This document shows, in pieces, positions 52,330 through 61,307 of a stretch of DNA of 64,000 bases (position 1 is its first letter; each line of letters starts with the position of its first letter). The stretch is from Pseudomonas sp. GCEP-101. GTDB taxonomy: Bacteria > Pseudomonadota > Gammaproteobacteria > Pseudomonadales > Pseudomonadaceae. The DNA lies in assembly GCF_025133575.1 (NCBI RefSeq), contig NZ_CP104011.1, positions 5,340,965 to 5,404,964 on the forward strand, written 5' to 3'. The position numbers were made by a program, and so were the translations under genes. The notes under the pieces were generated by a model that saw nothing but the letters and a program-made list of their open reading frames with translations, was not told where the DNA came from and did no database searches.

Positions 52330-54264
52330 TCAGAACTGGTAACTGGCCTTCAGGCTGCCGCTCGCGCCGTGGCTGCCGCTGCCGCCCAGCGCGCCGACTT
52401 CGGCGCCGACGCTGAAGTCGCCCTGGCTGGCGGTCAGGCTGAACGCGCCGTTGAACTGGTCGCGGTTGTCGAAGGCGGCACGCTGCGACACATCCAGCCC
52501 CAGCAGGTGGCCCTGGCTGTCGACTTGGTAATCGCCCAGCGCATGGTCATAGCCCACTTCTAGCCCCGGCACCATCTGCCAGCCGCTACCCAGCGCCACC
52601 GGGGCGAACGAGGCCTTGAGGTTGGCGTAGGCGCTGCGGCGGTTCTCGCTGATGTCGTCGACCTCCAGCGCCAGTTCGCTGCCCTTCTCCTGGAAGCCGT
52701 CCAGGTCCAGGTGGCTGTAGCGCAGGCCGATGCTCGGCTCCAGGGTGACGGTGGACACCGCCGTGCGATAGCCCAGCGCGACGCTGGCGCCGCTGAGCTT
52801 GCCGTTGGTGTCGCCCTTGGCCTTGCCCAGGCCGCCGCCGAGGTCGCGCTTGCTGTCGTAGTCGAGCCAGCCGTAGCTGAGGTCCGCGTCGACGAACAGC
52901 CCCTGCTCGAGGCTATCGAGCGCCAAGCGCGCCCCGCCCCGGACGAAGGTCAGGTCGGTGTCCACGTCACCGCCGGCGCCGCCCACGCTGCCCTTGCTGT
53001 AGCCGAAGCCGGCATTGCCGCTGAGCTGCTCGGAGAAGCGCTGGGTCACGCCGACCAGCAGGCCCTGGGTGTGCTCGTTGCTGCTCTGGGCGTCGGAGCT
53101 GGCCGAATTGCCCTGGTAGCCGGCGAGCGCCGTGGTCCACAGGCGGGTTTGCCCGCTCTTGAGGTCGACGCCGCTGGCGTAGGGTGCGGCGGCGCGGTCG
53201 ATCAGCGCGTCCTGGCGCAGCAGGTAGCTGGCCGCGTCGGCATGCACCTGGCCGCCGACCGTGGATTCGACGCCGCCCAGGGTGCCGGCGTCGATGGCCG
53301 ATTGCAGGTAGTAGTTGTAGGCGGTGTAGGCGCCGGAGAGGTTGCTGTTCTGCAGTTGGGTGAGCAGTTGCGCGCCAGCGGCGGCGTTGCCGGACATCCC
53401 GGCGGTGCCCGGCAGGGTGCTGTAGTAGACCATCTTGCCGCGCAGCACGTAGATGGTTTCCTGGGAAAGGCCCAGGCCCTGCTTCAGGTAGTTGTCCATG
53501 CTGCCGTACTGGGCGGTGACTTCATCCAGGCCCGCCTGCAGGAAGCTGGCCTGCACGCCCAGCAGCGGTTCGTAGATGGCCGCCATGCTCGCCGGCAGCA
53601 TCGCCAGGGTCGCCTTGACCCGTGCGGCGGTGTAGTCGTTGGTGGCCAGGTAGTTGTCCATGATGGTCTGGCTGTCCACCCCGGCGATGCTCAGCAGCAC
53701 CGCGGCGGTCCAGCCGGTGCGGTCCTTGCCGGCGGTGCAGTGGAACAGTGCGGCGCCGTCGGCGGCGGCCAGCTCGTTGAACAGCGTGGTGAACTGGCCG
53801 CGGATGCCGGCGTCATTGACGAAGGCGCGGTTGGTCTCCTCCATCATGGCCACGGCTTCGGCGGCGCTGCTGAAGGACAGGTTGGTGATGTTGGCGCCGG
53901 AGGTGGTGCTGCCGATGATGTCGATGTTGCGATAGGTCGCCCCGGCCGGCAGGGTGTCCGGGGTGCCGGCGATTTCGCTGGGAGTGCGCAGGTCGAACAC
54001 GTCGCTGATGCCCAGGCTGTTGAGCACGGCCAGGTCGGTGCCCTTGGGCGTCAGCGCGTTGGAGCGGTAGAACACGCCGGAACGCATCACGCCGTCGTTG
54101 GACGTGGTATAGGCGGTGGTGGTGCCGGCGATGTCGCGGAAGTTGTCGATGCCGGCCAGGCGCGGCGTGTCCAGGGCGTAGGTCTCGGCCGCGTTGGCGC
54201 AGGCGATGGACAGGCTGAGCAGGGACAGCCCCAGGGATGCGGAAAACAGAGCACGATGAAACAC
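52330..54264 (-). CDS. Tyrosine phosphatase-autotransporter fusion
   Basis: A 644-residue secreted protein. Signal peptide about 1-26 (ending ACANAAETYA). Residues about 30-270 form a Tyr_phosphatase3-type phosphatase: NFRDIAG near the start and the P-loop HCTAGKDRTGW with nucleophile C176 and R182. A linker of about 100 residues follows, then an autotransporter beta-domain (about 370-644) with alternating strands and terminal phenylalanine (ASYQF). The phosphatase should therefore be surface-displayed or released. Relatives dephosphorylate phosphotyrosine or phosphoinositides. GTG start with GAGG upstream; strong terminator behind; monocistronic. Confidence 0.88.
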   Translation of the reverse strand: MFHRALFSASLGLSLLSLSIACANAAETYALDTPRLAGIDNFRDIAGTTTAYTTSNDGVMRSGVFYRSNALTPKGTDLAVLNSLGISDVFDLRTPSEIAGTPDTLPAGATYRNIDIIGSTTSGANITNLSFSSAAEAVAMMEETNRAFVNDAGIRGQFTTLFNELAAADGAALFHCTAGKDRTGWTAAVLLSIAGVDSQTIMDNYLATNDYTAARVKATLAMLPASMAAIYEPLLGVQASFLQAGLDEVTAQYGSMDNYLKQGLGLSQETIYVLRGKMVYYSTLPGTAGMSGNAAAGAQLLTQLQNSNLSGAYTAYNYYLQSAIDAGTLGGVESTVGGQVHADAASYLLRQDALIDRAAAPYASGVDLKSGQTRLWTTALAGYQGNSASSDAQSSNEHTQGLLVGVTQRFSEQLSGNAGFGYSKGSVGGAGGDVDTDLTFVRGGARLALDSLEQGLFVDADLSYGWLDYDSKRDLGGGLGKAKGDTNGKLSGASVALGYRTAVSTVTLEPSIGLRYSHLDLDGFQEKGSELALEVDDISENRRSAYANLKASFAPVALGSGWQMVPGLEVGYDHALGDYQVDSQGHLLGLDVSQRAAFDNRDQFNGAFSLTASQGDFSVGAEVGALGGSGSHGASGSLKASYQF

Positions 54265-54429
54265 GATGTAGCCTCTTTGAGCGTGTTGGCGGGGCTACTA
54301 TCGGGGGCGTTCGGGACCCGAATGTGACAGCCGCGCCCGCTGTGCAAATGGGCGCGCGATCTGTCTGTGGGCTGCGTTTTCTGTCCGTGCGGCGGGCCGT
54401 TGCGACGGCCAATCTCGTCGGGCGCACAG

Positions 54430-54488
54430 CGCCAGAGGCGTTATCCGCCAGGGCGGCGGATAAGCCGTACCGGCTTATGCGCCCTACG
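54430..54488. repeat. Palindromic dispersed repeat (GGCGGATAA type)
   Basis: AGGCGTTATCCGCC, GGCGGATAAGCC and GGCTTATGCGCC form nested inverted repeats right after the GFA stop. Similar units lie at 7726-7758 and 37282-37322. The other 165 bp of the gap (54265-54429) show nothing recognisable. Confidence 0.65.
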
Positions 54489-54490
54489 GT

Positions 54491-54895
54491 TCACGAGTCG
54501 TCGTGCGGGCCGCTGGACTCGCGGTCGTGCTCGTAGCGGTGGCGCATCGGGAACGCCGGCAACCAGGCTTCGCGCCGGCAGATCCACAGCTCGTAGGTGG
54601 GCTGGAACTGGTCCACGGCGTCCAGCGCGCCGAGGCTCACTTCGATTTCCTCGCCGCTGCGGCCGAACACCGACGAGCCGCAGCGCGGGCAGAAGCAGCG
54701 GCCCTGGTAGTCCTGGAATTCGCCCTCGATGCGCACGGCGCTGGCGGGGAAGATCGCCGACGAGTGGAACAGCGCGCCGTGGTGCTTGCGGCAGTCCAGG
54801 CAATGGCAGATGCCGACCCGGTTGGGCCGGCCGGTGGCTTCAACGCGCAGGCTGCCGCAGAGGCAGCCGCCGGTGACCTTATCGGTGTTGTCCAT
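54491..54895 (-). CDS. GFA-family zinc protein
   Basis: A 134-residue member of the GFA (glutathione-dependent formaldehyde-activating-like) family. Eight cysteines in the expected order: C11 and C13 (GGCLCG), C30, C32 and C35 (CHCLDCRKHHG), and C67, C69 and C72 (CFCPRCGSS); these bind structural and catalytic zinc. Most members have no proven substrate. GAGGAGG precedes the ATG. Confidence 0.9.
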   Translation of the reverse strand: MDNTDKVTGGCLCGSLRVEATGRPNRVGICHCLDCRKHHGALFHSSAIFPASAVRIEGEFQDYQGRCFCPRCGSSVFGRSGEEIEVSLGALDAVDQFQPTYELWICRREAWLPAFPMRHRYEHDRESSGPHDDS

Positions 54896-54928
54896 GTTCG
54901 TGCCTCCTCGTGTGTATGGCGCTGGGAC

Positions 54929-55135
54929 TCCCTCTCCCTAACCCTCTCCCTGAAGGGAGAGGGGACTGGATCGGCGCAGGTGACGCCGTGTCATCAGCCG
55001 GCACCGAAATAAAGCAGGACATTCCGGGGCGATCTCACCTCACCGCGCTCGCCGGCCTGCTCCGAGATCGTGCCTCACGCCGAACGGCTCCCTCTCCCTT
55101 CGGAGCGGGGCGCGTAGCCAGGGCTGGGGAGAGGG
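54929..55135. repeat. Two-hairpin dispersed repeat, copy D4
   Basis: Same orientation as D1, but the variable centre is about 110 bp rather than about 50 bp. The left (CCCTCTCCC...GGGAGAGGGGA) and right (CCCTCTCCC...GGGGAGAGGG) modules are nearly identical to those of D1. The rest of the gap, 55136-55369, upstream of the Fsr-like gene, shows no recognised feature. Confidence 0.8.
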
Positions 55136-55369
55136 TGGTGGGCCAGATTACCCATCCCCAACGGATACGCCTTTGACCTTGCCGATCGTGCGGCCCCTCC
55201 TGCGAACCGACGCACGGCACCCGCCAGCGACGCCCGATTTGGCCGTTTCGCGATATTCCTCGTCCGGATCGCGTGAGACAGCCGCCATCCCCCCGCCTAG
55301 CATAGGCAACCCAACACGAGAAACCCGGCGCGCCCTGCCCGCGCGCCTTACCTTGCTGCCCGGAGTCCC

Positions 55370-56584
55370 ATGTCTACCACCGCTTCCCCCCTGGCCACGC
55401 CGACGGTGGCCAGCCAGGCCAGCCCGCTGGTCATGCGCGTGATCGGCGCGTGCGCCCTTGCCCACCTGACCAACGACCTGATCCAGGCCGTGCTGCCGTC
55501 CATCTACCCGGTGCTCAAGGCCAACTATGGCCTGAGTTTCACCCAGGTCGGCCTGATCACCCTGACGTTCCAGCTGACCGCCTCGCTGCTGCAGCCCTGG
55601 GTCGGCTATCACACCGACCGTCATCCCAAGCCCTGGCTGGCGCCGCTGGGCAGCGTCTGCACGCTGATCGGCATTCTCATGCTGGCCTTCGTCGGCAGCT
55701 TCCACGCCATCCTGCTGGCCTCGGCGCTGGTGGGCATCGGCTCCTCGACCTTCCACCCGGAAACCTCGCGCATCGCACGCCTGGCCTCCGGTGGGCGCTA
55801 CGGGCTGGCGCAGTCCACCTTCCAGGTCGGCGGCAATGCCGGCAGCGCCTTCGGCCCACTGCTGGCGGCGGCCATCATCATTCCCTACGGGCAGGGCCAC
55901 GTGGCCTACTTCGGGCTGTTCGCGGTGTTCCTCGTCGGCGTGCTCTGGGGCCTGAGCCGCTGGTACCGCAGCCACCTCAACCTGTTCAAGCTCAAGGCGG
56001 GCGGAGTGGCCACCCACGGGCTGTCCAAGGGCCGGGTGACCGCCTCCCTCGTGGTGCTGGCGCTGCTGGTGTTCTCCAAATACTTCTACATGGCCAGCTT
56101 CACCAGCTACTACACCTTCTACCTGATCGAGAAGTTCGACCTCTCGGTGGCCAGCTCGCAGCTGTACCTGTTCGGCTTCCTCGGCGCGGTGGCGGCCGGC
56201 ACCTTCTTCGGCGGTCCGGTGGGCGATCGCATCGGCCGCAAGGCGGTGATCTGGTTCTCCATCCTCGGCGTCGCGCCCTTCACCCTGGCGCTGCCCTACG
56301 TCGACCTGTTCTGGACCAGCATCCTCAGCCTGGTGATCGGCTTCATCCTCGCCTCGGCCTTCTCCGCTATCGTGGTCTACGCCCAGGAGCTGGTGCCGGG
56401 CAACGTCGGCATGATCGCCGGCGTGTTCTTCGGCCTGATGTTCGGCTTCGGCGGCATCGGCGCGGCCTTCCTCGGCCACCTGGCGGACATCCACGGCATT
56501 GAGTACGTCTACACGCTGTGCTCCTACCTGCCGCTGCTGGGCTGCCTGACCATCCTGCTGCCGTCCACCCGGAAGAAGGCGTAA
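55370..56584 (+). CDS. MFS exporter, fosmidomycin-resistance (Fsr) like
   Basis: A 404-residue 12-span exporter. The N-terminus AHLTNDLIQAVLPSIYPVLK and the segment GIGSSTFHPETSRIARLASG are characteristic of Fsr. Fsr pumps out fosmidomycin and related drugs; a natural role is unknown. CCGGAG precedes the ATG. It converges with the DinB-family gene (28 bp between stops). Confidence 0.87.
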   Translation: MSTTASPLATPTVASQASPLVMRVIGACALAHLTNDLIQAVLPSIYPVLKANYGLSFTQVGLITLTFQLTASLLQPWVGYHTDRHPKPWLAPLGSVCTLIGILMLAFVGSFHAILLASALVGIGSSTFHPETSRIARLASGGRYGLAQSTFQVGGNAGSAFGPLLAAAIIIPYGQGHVAYFGLFAVFLVGVLWGLSRWYRSHLNLFKLKAGGVATHGLSKGRVTASLVVLALLVFSKYFYMASFTSYYTFYLIEKFDLSVASSQLYLFGFLGAVAAGTFFGGPVGDRIGRKAVIWFSILGVAPFTLALPYVDLFWTSILSLVIGFILASAFSAIVVYAQELVPGNVGMIAGVFFGLMFGFGGIGAAFLGHLADIHGIEYVYTLCSYLPLLGCLTILLPSTRKKA

Positions 56585-56612
56585 GCCTTCCCGTCGCCGG
56601 GGCGCCGCGTCA

Positions 56613-57104
56613 TCAGCCTTCGCGGCGCGCCGGCTGGGTGGCGTGCACGAACACCGTGTAGGTGTCCGCCGGGTGGGCCACTCCGGCCTGGTCCAGCGCG
56701 CGGGCGATGGAGCCGCGGTGGTAGGTGGCGTGGTTGAGGATATGGAAGAACATTTCCTCGCGGGTCAGGCTGCCGCTGCGGCCATCGGTGAAGCGAAAGC
56801 GGATGATCTCCTTGGCCTGCGCCGGCGCCAGCGCCGCGAGCTGTTCGACGTACCACTGGCCGGAGGTCAGCAGGCGCTCGCGCAGCTCATCAAGGCCGGG
56901 TACCGCGTCGGTATTGGTGGCGGGGTGCGGGTCCGCCTCGCCGCTCAATCGCGCACGAAACAGATCCTCGACGATGACCAGGTGATTGAGCTGCTGGAGC
57001 GCGAAGGCGAACTCCCCGGGGAAGCGCACACGGTCGATCTGCGCGATGGCATCCAGCGCGCGGCGGTCCGACCAGCATTTGTAGGCAAAGGCCTGGCTCA
57101 GCAT
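56613..57104 (-). CDS. DinB-family metal-binding protein
   Basis: A 163-residue four-helix-bundle protein. The probable metal triad is H41 (QLNHLVIVEDLF), H125 and H129 (ILNHATYHRGSI). Members include thiol-dependent transferases and proteins of unknown role; DNA-damage regulation is not implied by the name. It is divergent from the LysR gene (114 bp), which may regulate it. Confidence 0.85.
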   Translation of the reverse strand: MLSQAFAYKCWSDRRALDAIAQIDRVRFPGEFAFALQQLNHLVIVEDLFRARLSGEADPHPATNTDAVPGLDELRERLLTSGQWYVEQLAALAPAQAKEIIRFRFTDGRSGSLTREEMFFHILNHATYHRGSIARALDQAGVAHPADTYTVFVHATQPARREG

Positions 57105-57218
57105 CGCAACTCCTTGTCAGCGGCCTGAAGGCGGAGGCCACACTGTAGCCTATCCGGGGCTTGGGTTGCGCCGCTCCACCTGCCAGACTGGCCCGAGCCC
57201 CACGGACGAACCGCTGCC

Positions 57219-58061
57219 ATGAAAACGCCCGACATCGACGCCATCCGCGCCTTCCTGCTGGTCGCCGACCTGAAGAGTTTCACCCGTGCCGCCGACATCA
57301 CCGGCACCACCCAGGCCGCCATCAGCCTGAAGATCAAGCGTCTGGAGGAATCCCTCGGCCGCCCGCTGCTGGAACGCACGCCGCGCCGCGTCACGCTGTC
57401 GGCCCACGGCGCGGTATTCCTGCCCAGCGCCCGCCGCCTGCTGGCGAGCTACGACGAAACGCTGCGCTGCTTCGACACGCCCCGCCGGTCCCTGCGCATC
57501 GGCGTGAGCCACCACATCCTCAGCGCGGACCTCAGCCATTGGCTGAGGCGTTTGGCCCAGGCCGATCCGGAGGTGCTCGTCGCCTTCAGCCTGGGCACCT
57601 CGCGGAAGATGCTGGAAAGCTACGAGGAAGGTGCGCTGGATATCACGCTGATCCTGCGCCACGACAACCGCCGCCAGGACGGCGAGGTGATCGGCAGCGA
57701 ACGCTTCGGCTGGATGGCCGCCGACACGTTCCAGCTAGAGGACGGCGCTCCCCTGCCCCTGGCGATCCAGCCGGCGCCCTGCGGCATGCGCAGCATGGTC
57801 AGCAGCGCGCTGGAGGCGCACCAGCGCCTGTGGAGCGAAGCCTTCGTCGGTTCGGGGATCCTCGCCATCGGCGCGGCGGTGTCGGCGGGTATCGGCATCG
57901 GCGCCATGGTCGAGCGCATGGCGCCGGCCGGTTGCGTGGACGTGCGCGAACGCTTCGACCTGCCGGAACTGCCGCCCCGCGATGTGGTGCTCTACTGCGC
58001 CCACCGCGACGCCCAGACCCGCGCGCTGGTCAGCACGCTGGCGCAGGCCATCGCCGCCTGA
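57219..58061 (+). CDS. LysR-family regulator
   Basis: A 280-residue LysR protein: winged helix-turn-helix with DIDAIRAFLLVADLKSFTRA, TQAAISLKIKRLEESLGRPL and RRVTLSAHGAVFLPSARRLL, then an effector domain (about 90-280) somewhat shorter than usual. No clear ribosome binding site before the ATG. Divergent from the DinB gene; target otherwise unknown. It converges with the 41-residue membrane protein gene, 3 bp away. Confidence 0.86.
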   Translation: MKTPDIDAIRAFLLVADLKSFTRAADITGTTQAAISLKIKRLEESLGRPLLERTPRRVTLSAHGAVFLPSARRLLASYDETLRCFDTPRRSLRIGVSHHILSADLSHWLRRLAQADPEVLVAFSLGTSRKMLESYEEGALDITLILRHDNRRQDGEVIGSERFGWMAADTFQLEDGAPLPLAIQPAPCGMRSMVSSALEAHQRLWSEAFVGSGILAIGAAVSAGIGIGAMVERMAPAGCVDVRERFDLPELPPRDVVLYCAHRDAQTRALVSTLAQAIAA

Positions 58062-58064
58062 AGC

Positions 58065-58190
58065 TCAGTGCAGGAGCACGCCGACGCGCGCCAGGAACAA
58101 CGCCAGCGCGACGATCAGCGAGCCGCACAGGGCGACGGCGGCCAGGTGGACGAAGGCGAACTCGCGGGCCTGGATCGGTTCGTGGTCCAT
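58065..58190 (-). CDS. Small single-span membrane protein, 41 residues
   Basis: MDHEPIQAREFAFVHLAAVA followed by LCGSLIVALALFLARVGVLLH and TGA. The first 10 residues are polar, the rest one membrane helix. AGGAAGTG lies 7 nt before the ATG, well placed. I do not recognise the family. Small membrane proteins of this size often modify a larger complex; no partner is adjacent. The region would otherwise be left blank between LysR and the next gene. Confidence 0.6.
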   Translation of the reverse strand: MDHEPIQAREFAFVHLAAVALCGSLIVALALFLARVGVLLH

Positions 58191-58316
58191 GAACGGCACT
58201 TCCTGAGCAGCGGTAGGGAGCCGCCAGTATCGACAGTGCCGTGCAGGACAAACAGCGCACGCCGGCTATTTCAGCGATAAGCGAAACGCCTCGGCAGCCC
58301 GTGCGATTAACCGTCG

Positions 58317-58613
58317 TCAGACCACGCCCGCGTCCTGCGAGCTGGCCACACGCTTGCCCAGCGGCGTCCTGGCGGAGCCATCGGCGGCGAGGGTCTGTTG
58401 TGCCGGCGCCTGCGAGTTCACCCGCATCCCCAGCGGCGTGCGGCTGAAGCCCTCTTCAGCCAGCTGCGGCGCCGCGTTCCGGTCCGCCAGCGGCGTCAGC
58501 TGGAAGCAGGCGGCGGCTGGGGTGCAGCTGGCTTCGACGGCGGCACTGGCATGCACGGCAACACCGGCCAGGGAGAAGGCAATGGCGGTCACGACGGTTT
58601 TCAGGTTTTTCAT
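58317..58613 (-). CDS. Small periplasmic protein with RTPLGxRV repeats
   Basis: A 98-residue exported protein. Signal peptide about 1-25 (VVTAIAFSLAGVAVHASAA). The mature part holds two copies of a motif, EEGFSRTPLGMRVNSQ and ADGSARTPLGKRVASSQ, and a weaker third (FQLTPLADRNA). Two cysteines (SCTPAAACF) could form a disulfide. GAGGA precedes the ATG. Function unknown; not recognised. A long stem-loop lies in its 5' leader region. Confidence 0.7.
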   Translation of the reverse strand: MKNLKTVVTAIAFSLAGVAVHASAAVEASCTPAAACFQLTPLADRNAAPQLAEEGFSRTPLGMRVNSQAPAQQTLAADGSARTPLGKRVASSQDAGVV

Positions 58614-58642
58614 GGCATCGATCCTCAGGGGTCAGGGGGACG

Positions 58643-58694
58643 GCTCATCGGAGCGGGCACCGGGAGCTTCGGGGTGCGGCCCGCGCCGATGAGC
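58643..58694 (-). other. Long stem-loop upstream of the RTPLG protein
   Basis: GCTCATCGG (58643-58651) pairs with CCGATGAGC (58686-58694), and inside GCGGGC (58653-58658) with GCCCGC (58679-58684). It is 30-81 bp upstream of the ATG at 58613, so it would sit in a 5' leader if the promoter is farther out. The remaining gap 58695-58923 shows no other feature. Confidence 0.5.
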
Positions 58695-58923
58695 TGTTGG
58701 GGTCCATTAAGCGTCCCTGGGGTATCTGCAGCGTGTCGGAAACGGCCGCCGCCATCTCCGCGAGTGTCACAGCGGCCAGTCGATACAGTGGAATACACAG
58801 CGGCCCACGGCGCGTGCGCCATCATCGAGCGCATCCGGGAGCTGCTGTCCTTTATCATTCCCCCCCTGCGACCAGGCTCGTCCCGGTTGCAGATAATCCG
58901 CCACTGTCTCCCAGGGAAATTCA

Positions 58924-59769
58924 ATGCCGCTGTCCTTGCCGTTCGAACAGGTCGATGTCTTCGCCGAGCGCCCCTACGAAGGGAATGCGCTGGCGGTGGT
59001 GGTGGATGCCGATGCACTGACCACCGAGCAGATGCAGGCGTTCGCCCGCTGGACGCAGCTCAGCGAAACCACATTCCTGATGCGCCCCACGTCGCCCGAG
59101 GCGCATTACCGCGTGCGTATCTTCACGCCGCTGCGCGAGCTGCCCTTTGCCGGCCACCCCACCCTGGGCAGCTGCCAGGTGTGGCTGGCGCACCACGACA
59201 ACCCCGAGCTGGGCGAGATCGTCCAGGAATGCCCGGCAGGCCTGATTCGCCTGCGCCGGCAAGGCCCGTGCCTGGCGTTCTCCGCGCCACCGCTCCTGCG
59301 CAGCGGGCCCCTGGACGCGGCCACGCTGCGCCGGGTCGAGCAGGGGCTGGGCCTCGCTGGCGGGCAGGTTCGCGCCAGCCAATGGGTCGATAACGGTCCG
59401 GGTTGGGCGGGAGTGTTGCTGGCACGTCGCGAGGAGGTGCTGGCCATCCGCCCCGACTACGCGGCGCTGGAAGGGCTGAATGTCGGCGTCATCGCCCCCT
59501 GGGGTGGCCCGCAGGCGGAAGCGGACGTGGAAGTCCGGGCCTTCATGGGCGAGGAATGCAACGAAGACCCGGTCACCGGCAGCCTCAATGCAGGCCTGGC
59601 CCAGTGGCTGATCGGCGCGGGCGTCCTGGGCGAGCGCTATACCGTCAGCCAGGGCACGGTCCTGAAGCGTCGCGGACGACTGCGCATCGAACGCGCCGAC
59701 GAGGCGATCTGGGTCGGTGGCGAGGTACAGCATTGCCTGTCGGGCACGGCCGTTTTTCCCGGGCGCTGA
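58924..59769 (+). CDS. PhzF-family isomerase/epimerase
   Basis: A 281-residue PhzF-like protein with the two-fold barrel: N-terminal VDVFAERPYEGNALAVV, catalytic E48 (LSETTFLM), FAGHPTLGS, and in the second half CNEDPVTGSLNAGLAQWL. True PhzF isomerises dihydrohydroxyanthranilate in phenazine synthesis; no other phz gene is near, so this is one of the many paralogues of unknown substrate. GGGAAA precedes the ATG. Confidence 0.9.
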   Translation: MPLSLPFEQVDVFAERPYEGNALAVVVDADALTTEQMQAFARWTQLSETTFLMRPTSPEAHYRVRIFTPLRELPFAGHPTLGSCQVWLAHHDNPELGEIVQECPAGLIRLRRQGPCLAFSAPPLLRSGPLDAATLRRVEQGLGLAGGQVRASQWVDNGPGWAGVLLARREEVLAIRPDYAALEGLNVGVIAPWGGPQAEADVEVRAFMGEECNEDPVTGSLNAGLAQWLIGAGVLGERYTVSQGTVLKRRGRLRIERADEAIWVGGEVQHCLSGTAVFPGR

Positions 59770-59976
59770 AGGAGCCTTACGCACGCCGCGAGCCGACGTT
59801 CGATCCGCCCGGAGCCGTCGTCTCGCAGTGCTCCGCGTGACGGAAACTTCACTGCCGTCTGTCACAGAATTCCTACACGCCGGTTGACCGGCCAAACCGG
59901 CGCCACTAGATTCCTACGCTTCTTTCGCCAGGGTGCGCTGCGCCCTGGCGATCCCTACGGCAAAGGAATGTCCGTC

Positions 59977-60564
59977 ATGTTCAAGCCCCTCAGGCCCTGG
60001 CTGCCTGCCGTGCTGCTTTGCAGCCCTCTCGCCGCCCACGCGGAAGGTCCTTCCGGCGATTTCTGGCTGATTCACCAGCAGGGCAGCCTCTACAAGAACG
60101 AACTCTTCGTGGTCGATGGCGACCCTGCCAACATCTACGACCGCAAGAACGGCGTGCGCTCGCTGGGCGTCTATCAGTTCTACGAGGAAGGCGCCAAGCC
60201 GACCTTTACCGCCTACGACGTGGAGGTCGACTGCGCGAAGAACCGCGTGCGCCTCAATGGCGCGCAGAACTACGACAAGTTCTACAACGACATCCGCCCC
60301 AAGAAGGTGTCCAAGGAGTGGCAGAAGAAGCCTGAGGCCTGGCTTGCCCAGAGCCGCGACTTCCTCTGCAAGCCGGACGCCCACGTGGAGCAGAAGATGT
60401 ACCCGCTGGGCAAGATGCCCACCGCGCAGCTGGTCTCGGCCGCGCCGGGGCTGTTCCAGCTGAGAAATCGCGACCATGCCAAGGCCATGATCCTGCAGAT
60501 GGTCGACAAGGGCTTCGAGCAGATGCCCGCACGGAACACACCCGCCAAGGAGGGCGTGCAATGA
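59977..60564 (+). CDS. Exported protein of unknown function
   Basis: A 195-residue protein: signal peptide (WLPAVLLCSPLAAHA), mature part starting EGPSGDFWLIHQQGSLYKNE. It has two cysteines (EVDCAKNRV and DFLCKPDA) suited to a disulfide and a basic middle (RPKKVSKEWQKK). The start at 59977 is preceded by AAAGGA at 9 nt, better than the ATG at 59968. A hairpin CGCCAGGG/CCCTGGCG (59926-59950) lies in the leader. First of four small secreted-protein genes; overlaps the next by ATGA. Confidence 0.75.
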   Translation: MFKPLRPWLPAVLLCSPLAAHAEGPSGDFWLIHQQGSLYKNELFVVDGDPANIYDRKNGVRSLGVYQFYEEGAKPTFTAYDVEVDCAKNRVRLNGAQNYDKFYNDIRPKKVSKEWQKKPEAWLAQSRDFLCKPDAHVEQKMYPLGKMPTAQLVSAAPGLFQLRNRDHAKAMILQMVDKGFEQMPARNTPAKEGVQ

Positions 60565-60956
60565 AAGGACTCTTCGCGCTGGGGATGATTGCCATCCTGC
60601 TCGGCGGCTGCTCCGCCATTCCCACCCTGCCCGAGGCGCAGGCCCGCAGCTACTGGAAGGGTCGCCCGGCCGGCGATGCGATCGACCATTTCGGCGCGCC
60701 CAGCGACATCGCCCTGGCCCCGGAGAACGACTGGGTCGTGCTGATCTACCGCCGCGACACCTCCTACACCTCCCGCGAGGCGCTCGGCACCTACACCGGC
60801 CCGCAGAACGGGCAGCTGGTGCACACCGAGTACTGGGGCGACGTGGTCCATTCGGCCAGCTGCGAAATCCGTGTCGCCATCAACCGGGCCCGGCAGGTGG
60901 ACTACCTGCTGACCCGCGGCAACTGCGGCGGCATCCCGCTGCGGCCGGAAGCGTGA
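60561..60956 (+). CDS. Lipoprotein of unknown function
   Basis: A 131-residue lipoprotein: lipobox LLGGC with SAIPTLPEAQ following. The body includes HFGAPSDIALAPENDWVVLI and RRDTSYTSREALGTYTGPQ, and two cysteines (ASCEIR and GNCGGI). Resembles the small SmpA/OmlA-type folds only loosely. Translationally coupled to the preceding gene. Confidence 0.75.
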   Translation: MKGLFALGMIAILLGGCSAIPTLPEAQARSYWKGRPAGDAIDHFGAPSDIALAPENDWVVLIYRRDTSYTSREALGTYTGPQNGQLVHTEYWGDVVHSASCEIRVAINRARQVDYLLTRGNCGGIPLRPEA

Positions 60957-60988
60957 CGCCACCTGGCCGATCAAGGAGGAGAAGAAGC

Positions 60989-61285
60989 ATGCCCACAACG
61001 ACACAGGCCAAGGCCACGCTCGCGCTGCTGACGCTGATGACAGTGGCATCGGCGGTTGCGGCCGAAGAAACCAAGGTGACCGACCTGCTGCGCAGCGGCT
61101 ACGAAGTGAAGGCGGCGTACGTGGCCCCAGGACGGGTCAGCCAGATCCATTACCTGGTCCTGCAGAAGGACGCGTCGGTCTTCCAGTGCAGCACCTACGA
61201 CAGCGGCGCACCGCTGCAGCGCTACTACGACTATTCCAACACCTACTCCTGCTCGCCGGTCGGCGACCTGGTCCCGCAACGCTGA
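60989..61285 (+). CDS. Small exported protein of unknown function
   Basis: A 98-residue protein with a signal peptide (ATLALLTLMTVASAVAA) and mature part beginning EETKVTDLLRSGYEVKA. Two cysteines (FQCSTYDS and YSCSPVG). A strong AAGGAGGAG lies before the ATG at 60989. 32 bp after the lipoprotein gene, same strand. Confidence 0.75.
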   Translation: MPTTTQAKATLALLTLMTVASAVAAEETKVTDLLRSGYEVKAAYVAPGRVSQIHYLVLQKDASVFQCSTYDSGAPLQRYYDYSNTYSCSPVGDLVPQR

Positions 61286-61307
61286 GCGACTCCCCGCACC
61301 CGATCCC

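Noticed and set aside
58924..59769. Phenazine biosynthesis locus
   Set aside because: Only a PhzF-like gene is present; no phzA-E or phzG neighbours, so a phenazine pathway is not supported.
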